Assembly (NCBI RefSeq): GCF_000496575.1
Contig: NZ_AYKT01000003.1
Location: forward strand, 1 to 64,000
DNA: 64,000 bases
Reading direction: 5' to 3'
Source: Geobacillus thermodenitrificans subsp. thermodenitrificans DSM 465
GTDB taxonomy: Bacteria > Bacillota > Bacilli > Bacillales > Anoxybacillaceae
Shown: positions 58,098 to 64,000 of the stretch, piece by piece
Layout: every line of letters starts with the position of its first letter
How positions within the stretch are numbered: the stretch's first letter is position 1
Position numbers and translations under genes: made by a program
The notes under the pieces: generated by a model
The model's input: the letters and a program-made list of their open reading frames with translations, nothing else
Told to the model about the DNA's origin: nothing
Databases searched by the model: none

Positions 58098-60188
58098 ATG
58101 AAATCGCTCGTTTTAGCGGAAAAGCCGAGCGTCGCCCGTGACATCGCCCGCGTGCTCGGCTGCAAAAAAACACATAAATCATACTTGGAAGGGCCGCGCT
58201 ACATCGTCACATGGGCGCTTGGGCATTTGGTTGAACTCAAAATGCCCGAAGACTATGACCGGAAATATGAAACGTGGCGGCTCGAGGACTTGCCGATCAT
58301 TCCGAAAAAAATGGGCTTGAAAGTGATCCGGCAAACGAGCCACCAGTTTCGCGCCATTGAACGTTTAGCCAAACGCCGCGATGTGAAAGATTGCATTATT
58401 GCGACCGACGCCGGCCGCGAAGGGGAGCTGGTCGCGCGTTGGATTTTGCAAAAAATCGACTGGAAGAAGCCGATTTGGCGTTTATGGATTTCATCGCAAA
58501 CCGATCAAGCCATTCGCGACGGTTTTCGCCAGTTAAAACCCGGGACGCAGTTTGACCGGCTGTATGAATCAGCCATCTGCCGCGCCGAAGCGGACTGGCT
58601 GATCGGGTTGAACGTGACCCGCGCCTTGACGACGAAATACAACGATCCGCTCTCAGCCGGGCGTGTGCAAACGCCGACGCTCGCGATGATCATCGAACGC
58701 GAACGGGAGATTCAATCGTTCGTTCCCGTTCCGTATTGGACGATTCACGCCCGCATCGGTTCTGTCACTGCGGTATGGGAACGGCACGGTGGGAAACGGC
58801 TGTTTGACAAAGACGAAGCCAATGAGCTGATGACTCGCCTCAAAGGCCAGCCGGCGCGTGTTACATCGGTCAAGCGGAAGCGGAAAAGTGAACCGGTCCC
58901 GTTGCCGTATGATTTAACCGAGTTGCAGCGGGAGGCGAACAAGCGGTTTGGCTTTTCGGCGAAAAAAACGCTCTCGGTATTGCAGCGGCTATATGAACAG
59001 CACAAGCTCGTTACGTACCCGCGCACGGATTCACGCTATTTGCCAAGCGATATGAAAGCGACGATGACCGATCGGCTTTTGGCGATGAAGCCAGGCTATG
59101 AAGACGTGATCTCCTCCCTGCTCACCAAAAAGAACGTCAAGGCAGCCAACCGGGTGTTCCAAGATGACAAAGTGACCGATCACCACGCCATCATTCCGAC
59201 CGATGAACGATTGGACCTCGCGAAGCTGTCGGTGGATGAACGCAAGCTGTATGACATGATTGCCCGCCGCTTTTTGGCACTGTTTTACCCACCGTATGAA
59301 TACGAAACGGCAACCGTCGTCTTCGAGATCGGCGACGAAACGTTTGTCGCCCGGGAGACGGCGGTCGTGAACGCAGGGTTTAAAGCCGTTCTTGGCAAAG
59401 AAGAAACAGAAGCGAAACCAACGTTGTTACATCTATCGGAAGGCCAGACGCTCGCATCGGTACAACTGGAGATGGAACAATCGTTCACCGAACCGCCGTC
59501 CCGTTACTCAGAAGCCGATTTGCTTGCACAAATGGAGAGATATGGACTCGGCACACCGGCAACAAGAGCGGACATCATCGAGCGGCTCGTCGAAACGGAA
59601 GTGGTCGAGCGGAAAGACGGACGCTTTTATCCGACGAAAAAGGGAAAACAGTTGATCGAACTGGTCAACGAGGAACTGAAATCGCCGGAGTTGACCGCCC
59701 GCTGGGAGCGTGAGCTCGAGGCGATCGCTCGTGGAAAAGGAAATCCAAAACAATTTTTGGCTAACATCCGCCGACAAACGGAGCAGCTCGTCACTGAAAT
59801 CAAGCAGAGTGAACAGACGTACAAAGCGCCAAACCTCACGAATCTCACCTGTCCGGAATGCGGTTCACTCTTAAAAGAGCGGAAAACGAAAGACGGACGG
59901 ATGCTCGTCTGTTCCAACTTGGAATGCCGCTACCGCCGGAGACGTGATCCGAAGTTGTCGAATCGCCGTTGCCCGCAATGCCACCGACGCATGGAAATGC
60001 ATGAAGGAAAGGCCGGGCTCTATTTCCAGTGCCGCCCATGCAACATTGTAGAAAAAGCGGAAGAAACGAAACGCACATCCGCGAAAGGAACGGAGCGGGC
60101 GTTGCTCAAAAAATACAGCCCGTCCAATGAATCGTTTGGCACAAGCTTAGGAGAGCTGCTCAAACAGGCACTTGAAAAAAAGGAATAA
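58098..60188 (+). CDS. topB: DNA topoisomerase III
   Basis: 696 residues of type IA topoisomerase. N-terminal TOPRIM (SLVLAEKPSVARDIARVLG, then IIATDAGREGELVARWI near 95), active-site Tyr in LVTYPRTDSRYLP near 300, the conserved GLGTPATRADIIERL near 475, and C-terminal zinc-finger-like Cys clusters (CPECGSLL, CSNLECRYRRR, RRCPQCHRRM). Decatenates and resolves DNA. Confidence 0.96.
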   Translation: MKSLVLAEKPSVARDIARVLGCKKTHKSYLEGPRYIVTWALGHLVELKMPEDYDRKYETWRLEDLPIIPKKMGLKVIRQTSHQFRAIERLAKRRDVKDCIIATDAGREGELVARWILQKIDWKKPIWRLWISSQTDQAIRDGFRQLKPGTQFDRLYESAICRAEADWLIGLNVTRALTTKYNDPLSAGRVQTPTLAMIIEREREIQSFVPVPYWTIHARIGSVTAVWERHGGKRLFDKDEANELMTRLKGQPARVTSVKRKRKSEPVPLPYDLTELQREANKRFGFSAKKTLSVLQRLYEQHKLVTYPRTDSRYLPSDMKATMTDRLLAMKPGYEDVISSLLTKKNVKAANRVFQDDKVTDHHAIIPTDERLDLAKLSVDERKLYDMIARRFLALFYPPYEYETATVVFEIGDETFVARETAVVNAGFKAVLGKEETEAKPTLLHLSEGQTLASVQLEMEQSFTEPPSRYSEADLLAQMERYGLGTPATRADIIERLVETEVVERKDGRFYPTKKGKQLIELVNEELKSPELTARWERELEAIARGKGNPKQFLANIRRQTEQLVTEIKQSEQTYKAPNLTNLTCPECGSLLKERKTKDGRMLVCSNLECRYRRRRDPKLSNRRCPQCHRRMEMHEGKAGLYFQCRPCNIVEKAEETKRTSAKGTERALLKKYSPSNESFGTSLGELLKQALEKKE

Positions 60189-60198
60189 TCACTGTCAA

Positions 60199-60230
60199 CC
60201 GCCAGAAGCTATGACTCTGGCGGTTTCTTT
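60199..60230 (+). terminator. topB terminator
   Basis: CCGCCAGA / TCTGGCGG followed by TTTCTTT. Confidence 0.85.
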
Positions 60231-60302
60231 GTATCGCTGAATCTGAAACCTTCTTTCTCTTCACTCCGTATATATAAGTAAATCTACCGCAAAGGAGCGA
60301 TC

Positions 60303-60497
60303 ATGATGTTCAAGAAGTTGTTAAAGGGGCTTTTGGGGCAGAACCATCACTCCTGGTACTATAAGAAACATTACAGCAGCAGCGATTACCATATGCCGAA
60401 ATCTTATTCTTATAAGCACCCGTCCCAGTACGGCCATTACCATTACAAAAAGAAACATCATAGCGGCAGCTTTTTCTCGAGCTTTTTTGGCAGCTGA
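60303..60497 (+). CDS. Small His/Tyr/Ser/Lys-rich protein
   Basis: 64 residues: an amphipathic start (MMFKKLLKGLLGQN), a central His/Tyr/Lys/Ser-rich stretch (HHSWYYKKHYSSSDYHMPKS YSYKHPSQYGHYHYKKKHH) and a Ser/Phe-rich end (SGSFFSSFFGS). AAAGGAG 5 nt before the ATG. The composition recalls small spore-coat proteins that are phosphorylated or cross-linked. Its stop overlaps the kinase start, so the two are cotranslated; many potential kinase targets (Ser/Tyr) are present. Confidence 0.7.
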   Translation: MMFKKLLKGLLGQNHHSWYYKKHYSSSDYHMPKSYSYKHPSQYGHYHYKKKHHSGSFFSSFFGS

Positions 60498-61324
60498 TGA
60501 AGCGATTCATTGACCGCCATCCGTTCATCGCCCGCTGGATTGACCGCCCGCACCGGAGCGGGAAGGTGCTTTTTGGCCGCTATGAAATCATCGAAGAACT
60601 CGGAATGGGGAGCTACGGCATCGCCTACAAAGGACGTGATCGCGACACCGGACGTCTTGTCGTCATTAAACAGGCGCGGCGGACAAAAGGGGAAGACGGC
60701 CGCCGTCTGCTTCAACGTGAAGCGGACGTGCTATCGCGTTTACGTCATCCACAAATTCCGGCACGATACGATACGTTTATCGAAGGCGGACAGCCGCATC
60801 TTGTCATGGACTATATCGACGGGCAGACGGTAGAAGATCAAATTTTCGGGCTCGGGATCACGTACACGGAACAAGCGGCGTTTCGATTGTTGCTCGATGT
60901 GCTTGACGTCGTGCGGTATATTCACGCTTCGGACATCGTCCACCGCGATTTACGCATCCCCAACATCATTTGGCGCCATGGGACGGTAGCCATTATCGAC
61001 TTCGGGTTGGCGTGCCGCATGGGTGAACGAGTAGATTTGCGCGATGACGATCCGCTTGAAAAGCGGCTGCGGCGCGAACCACACCCGCGAAGCGACTTTT
61101 ATGCGCTCGGTCATTTCACGTTATTCCTCTTATATTCCGCTTACGAACCGACAAGTGAGGACGAAAAAAGCTGGGAAGAAGAGCTCGACTTATCCCCGAA
61201 AGCCCGAGCGATGTTGCGGAAAATGCTGCAGCTAGACGCGCCGTATGACCACGTTGACGAATTGATCGCCGATGTCAAACAGTTATTGGCCGAAAACGAC
61301 CTAGCACAAACTAGGGTGCTCTAA
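60497..61324 (+). CDS. Serine/threonine protein kinase
   Basis: 275 residues with a full Hanks-type kinase: P-loop GMGSYG near 37, Lys in VVIKQA near 57, HRDLRIPNI (HRDLKxxN with Arg for Lys) near 151, IIDFGLA near 169, and no membrane segment or PASTA domain. The overlap with the small protein's stop (TGATG) implies coordinated production. Looks like the small cytoplasmic kinases of Bacillaceae such as YabT/YrzF-type, some of which act in sporulation. A spore role is only inferred. Confidence 0.85.
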   Translation: MKRFIDRHPFIARWIDRPHRSGKVLFGRYEIIEELGMGSYGIAYKGRDRDTGRLVVIKQARRTKGEDGRRLLQREADVLSRLRHPQIPARYDTFIEGGQPHLVMDYIDGQTVEDQIFGLGITYTEQAAFRLLLDVLDVVRYIHASDIVHRDLRIPNIIWRHGTVAIIDFGLACRMGERVDLRDDDPLEKRLRREPHPRSDFYALGHFTLFLLYSAYEPTSEDEKSWEEELDLSPKARAMLRKMLQLDAPYDHVDELIADVKQLLAENDLAQTRVL

Positions 61325-61336
61325 AATCAACGGAAC

Positions 61337-61376
61337 AAAAGCCCCTCTCGCCCATTGCGTCACGACGGAGGGGCTG
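61337..61376 (-). terminator. Terminator of the CoA/SDR operon
   Basis: AGCCCCTC / GAGGGGCT with minus-strand TTTTGTT. Confidence 0.65.
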
Positions 61377-61463
61377 ATGTCATTTCAAGAAGCTTCACAC
61401 TTAGGCATCAAGATGTCGAGATCCCATATGAATAAGACCGGTTACCATGTTTCTCACTGCTGA

Positions 61464-62243
61464 TTATTTTCCCTGAAACACCGGCTTTCGCTTCTCTTTA
61501 AACGCCGCCACCCCTTCGCGATGGTCGTCCGTTTCGACCATCAATCCTTGGATGAGCCGCTCTTCTTCGAGAATTTCTTCGAGCGTCGCCGTCAAAGCGT
61601 GCTCGATCAGCCGTTTTTGTTTGCCGATCGCTTTTGTCGGTCTAGCGGCCAGTTTGGCAGCGAGCGCTTCCACCGCCTCGCGCAACTCTTCGGCCGGAAC
61701 GATCTTGCTTAACACACCGATTTCATACAGACGGTGGGCCGAAATCGGCTCGGCGGTGAAGAAAAATTGCTTGGCCAAATGAGGGCCGACAAGCCGCGGC
61801 AACCAATACGAACCACCGCCGTCGGAGACAAGGCCGACATTCGCAAAGCTCAAAATGAATTGACTATCTTCGGCGGCCAAAATGAGATCGCAAGCCAGTG
61901 CCAAATTGAACCCTGCCCCAGCCGCCACGCCATGCACAGCAGCAATGATTGGTTTTTCACATGATTTCATCGTCATAATGAGCCGATTAAGGCGGCCGAT
62001 ATGCTCATACGCCTGCGAGGCGCTCGACTGCCCCATTGCTTTGACGTCACCGCCGGCGCTGAATGCCCGGCCGGCACCGGATAGAACGATCGCTCGAACA
62101 GCGTCGTCCATCGCAGCGCGTTCGATTGCACGAGTCAGTCCAGCGATCATCTCCGGACTGAAGGCATTGAGCCGCTCCGGACGGTTCAATGTCAGCCATA
62201 AGACCGAGCCGGACTGTTCCACAAGCAAATGCATGGTTTCCAT
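61464..62243 (-). CDS. Enoyl-CoA hydratase/isomerase (PaaG-like)
   Basis: 259 residues of the crotonase fold: GAGRAFSAGGDVKAMG near 55 and AAVHGVAAGAGFNLALACD near 100 form the CoA oxyanion hole. The second acidic position is Asp in NVGLVSDGGGSYWLPRLVG, which is the PaaG/ring-isomerase type rather than the two-Glu hydratase. Probably a CoA-ester hydratase or isomerase of fatty-acid or aromatic breakdown. Last of three genes. Confidence 0.85.
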   Translation of the reverse strand: METMHLLVEQSGSVLWLTLNRPERLNAFSPEMIAGLTRAIERAAMDDAVRAIVLSGAGRAFSAGGDVKAMGQSSASQAYEHIGRLNRLIMTMKSCEKPIIAAVHGVAAGAGFNLALACDLILAAEDSQFILSFANVGLVSDGGGSYWLPRLVGPHLAKQFFFTAEPISAHRLYEIGVLSKIVPAEELREAVEALAAKLAARPTKAIGKQKRLIEHALTATLEEILEEERLIQGLMVETDDHREGVAAFKEKRKPVFQGK

Positions 62244-62286
62244 GTCCCTCTTCCTTTCCTTCTTTCATTTCCAATGAACATGATTG

Positions 62287-63057
62287 CTATTTAATGAGCC
62301 AACCGCCATCGACCAACACATCGGAGCCGGTCATGTACGATGCTTCCGAAGAGGCAAGAAACGCAATAACGCTTGCAATCTCTTCCGGCGTCCCCACCCG
62401 GCCTAAGGCGGTGTTGCGCTCAATGGCTTTAACAAACCGCTCGTTTTGCAGGCCCTGCTCCGTGAGCGGCGTCTCGACAAAGCCGGGTGAAACGGAATTG
62501 ACGCGAATGCCGTATGGAGCCAGCTCCAAGGCGAGCGATTTCGTCAAGTTGATCACACCGGCTTTGGCGGCACTGTAGTGCGGAATGTGCGCTCCTGCCT
62601 GATGTCCGGACAGCGATGCGACATTGACAATCGCCCGGTTGACGCGCTCCCTCTTCGCCCCTTCGATCATCAGCGGCGCGAGCGTTTGTGATACGAGAAA
62701 GACGCTTTTGATATTGACGCGTTGCACATCATCCCACTCTTGTTCCGTGAGCTCGAGCCATTTCGTATGGGTCGAAATGCCAGCATTATTGATAAGCACA
62801 TGCAAGTCGCCGTATCGGCTTTCCACATACTCGGCTAACGCTTTCACTTGTTCGCGATCAGTGACATCGGCCGCAAACCAGTCTGCAGCCGCCGGCGCCC
62901 CGAGACGCGCGATTTCTTGTACCGTTTCTTCCAGTTTGGCGGCGGTGCGGCCAACAAGCACGACGTGCGCTCCTTCTTGAGCCAAGCGGATAGCCGTCGC
63001 CCGGCCAATGCCGCTTCCCCCTCCCGTGACCACTGCTACTGTATTCGAAAAACGCAC
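62287..63057 (-). CDS. SDR-family oxidoreductase
   Basis: 256 residues: NAD(P) motif TGGGSGIGRA near 11, NNAG near 90, Ser near 150 and catalytic Tyr-x3-Lys (HYSAAKAG) near 164. Classical FabG-like SDR. Middle gene of the operon. Confidence 0.88.
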   Translation of the reverse strand: MRFSNTVAVVTGGGSGIGRATAIRLAQEGAHVVLVGRTAAKLEETVQEIARLGAPAAADWFAADVTDREQVKALAEYVESRYGDLHVLINNAGISTHTKWLELTEQEWDDVQRVNIKSVFLVSQTLAPLMIEGAKRERVNRAIVNVASLSGHQAGAHIPHYSAAKAGVINLTKSLALELAPYGIRVNSVSPGFVETPLTEQGLQNERFVKAIERNTALGRVGTPEEIASVIAFLASSEASYMTGSDVLVDGGWLIK

Positions 63058-63144
63058 CGTTTTCCTCTCCCTTTCTCTTTTGTTCCCTCGATCACACAGG
63101 ACCTATTTCAAATACAGTCGTTGCTCTCATAAGCCTTCCCACTT

Positions 63145-63897
63145 CTAAAACGTCAGTCCACCGCCGTCGACCGACAACGTCGCTCCGGTGATAAAGGACG
63201 CCTCATCGGATGCCAAAAACAACACAGCGTTCGCCACTTCTTCCGGTGTTCCGATGCGGCCGAGGGCGTTCGCTTTCGAGATGATCGGCCATTTGCGCGC
63301 ATCTTGTTTCCAAGGCGTGATAATATTTGTGTCAATGACGCCTGGGGCGACGGCGTTGACGCGAATATTGAACTTGCCGTATTCGAGCGCTGCATTTTTC
63401 GTTAACAAAATGACACCGGCCTTGGAAGCGTTATAAGCCGATTCATATTTTTTTCCTTTCATTCCAAGCAAGCTCGATGTATTGACAATCGCCCCACCAC
63501 CTGATGTTTTCATGGCTGGCACTGCGTATTTGATGCCAAGGAACACCCCTTTCAAGTTGACGTCGATGACCCGATCCCACTCTTCTTCGGACAAATCGGT
63601 GCTCCGCACTTCCGAATGGCCGATGCCCGCGTTGTTAAAAAGAATATGTAGGCCCCCAAACGCATTGACTGTTGTTTGAACAAGATCGTTCACCCCCTTG
63701 GAATCGGACACATCCGTCTTGACAAAAATGGCTTCGCCTCCGCGTTCCCGAATGAGACGAACCGTCTCCTCTCCACCTGCCTCATCAATATCGCTCACAG
63801 CGACTTTCGCCCCCTCAGCCGCAAACCGTACCGCCGTCGCCCGGCCGATGCCGCTGGCGCCGCCGGTGACAATGGCGGCTTTTCCGTTCAACCTCAC
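63145..63897 (-). CDS. SDR-family oxidoreductase
   Basis: 250 residues: TGGASGIGRATAVRF near 11, acidic SDIDEAGG near 36 favouring NAD, NNAGIG near 90, catalytic YNASKAG near 157. First gene of the operon. Two non-identical SDR proteins plus an enoyl-CoA hydratase suggest one degradation pathway. Confidence 0.88.
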   Translation of the reverse strand: MRLNGKAAIVTGGASGIGRATAVRFAAEGAKVAVSDIDEAGGEETVRLIRERGGEAIFVKTDVSDSKGVNDLVQTTVNAFGGLHILFNNAGIGHSEVRSTDLSEEEWDRVIDVNLKGVFLGIKYAVPAMKTSGGGAIVNTSSLLGMKGKKYESAYNASKAGVILLTKNAALEYGKFNIRVNAVAPGVIDTNIITPWKQDARKWPIISKANALGRIGTPEEVANAVLFLASDEASFITGATLSVDGGGLTF

Positions 63898-63945
63898 GTT
63901 TCTCCCTCCTTTCCACTCTTTTTACACCCGCTTTCAAAACAATGT

Positions 63946-63963
63946 ATACTAACTGGTCAGTAT
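63946..63963 (-). promoter_or_regulatory. TetR-type operator at the operon promoter
   Basis: ATACTAACTGGTCAGTAT is an 18-bp near-palindrome; a -10-like TATAAT lies just upstream (minus strand, about 63977-63982). The centre AC-n-GGT resembles sites of TetR-family fatty-acid or phenylacetate regulators (FadR/PaaR type). Confidence 0.55.
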
Positions 63964-64000
63964 GTTGTTTCTTTTATTATACAATATATTTAGAATATTT

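Overview
The window reads as chromosome of a thermophilic, spore-forming Bacillaceae, most like Geobacillus, Parageobacillus or Anoxybacillus. The signs are a recognisable CotB spore-coat protein, other spore-surface-type genes, csoR-copA-copZ, ydbST, yyaE, uvsE, dinB and topB homologues of Bacillus type, strong AGGAGG ribosome sites and classic hairpin/T-tract terminators. The genus is an inference from protein resemblance only. No rRNA, tRNA, CRISPR array, prophage or intact insertion sequence was seen.

1-15 kb is AT-rich accessory DNA: five unrelated GNAT acetyltransferases, a TmrB-like ATPase, small membrane proteins and many broken genes (an internally repeated protein, an IS630-type transposase, acr3, arsC in two pieces, an anti-sigma domain). 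A YyaE-type molybdopterin oxidoreductase and a YdeI protein sit among them, followed by an XRE regulator with a membrane partner behind three 21-bp operator-like repeats.

15-30 kb holds an RlmA-type rRNA methyltransferase, a nitrilase, a multicopper oxidase, an alpha/beta hydrolase, a SAM methyltransferase whose 3' end abuts an IS200/IS605 end relic, an ABC-F ATPase behind a textbook attenuation leader, a MarR regulator plus polytopic membrane protein with matching palindromes, a NUDIX hydrolase and katG with a PerR-like box.

30-35 kb is a compact minus-strand cyclic-di-GMP locus: EAL protein, FapA/DUF342 protein, LytTR response regulator and PAS-PAS-GGDEF protein. After a junk region with IS605 relics come uvsE and then, at 37.7-47 kb, an apparent spore-surface island (beta-rich proteins, a Cys-rich protein, a 616-aa coiled-coil protein, a triple LSm-like protein and CotB with a long Lys/Glu tail), interrupted by a b-type-cytochrome-like membrane protein, a speD relic and an ArsB-family permease.

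47-64 kb is GC-richer and more core-like: dinB, a LysE exporter, ydbST, an amino-acid permease, a broken ydhK, the copper operon csoR-copA-copZ with its operator, topB, a His/Tyr/Ser-rich small protein translationally coupled to a Ser/Thr kinase, and a three-gene CoA/SDR operon with a TetR-type operator at the right edge.

The most interesting signals are the ABC-F attenuation leader, the paired MarR operators, the small-protein/kinase pair, the c-di-GMP locus, the spore-surface island and the permuted arsC relic.
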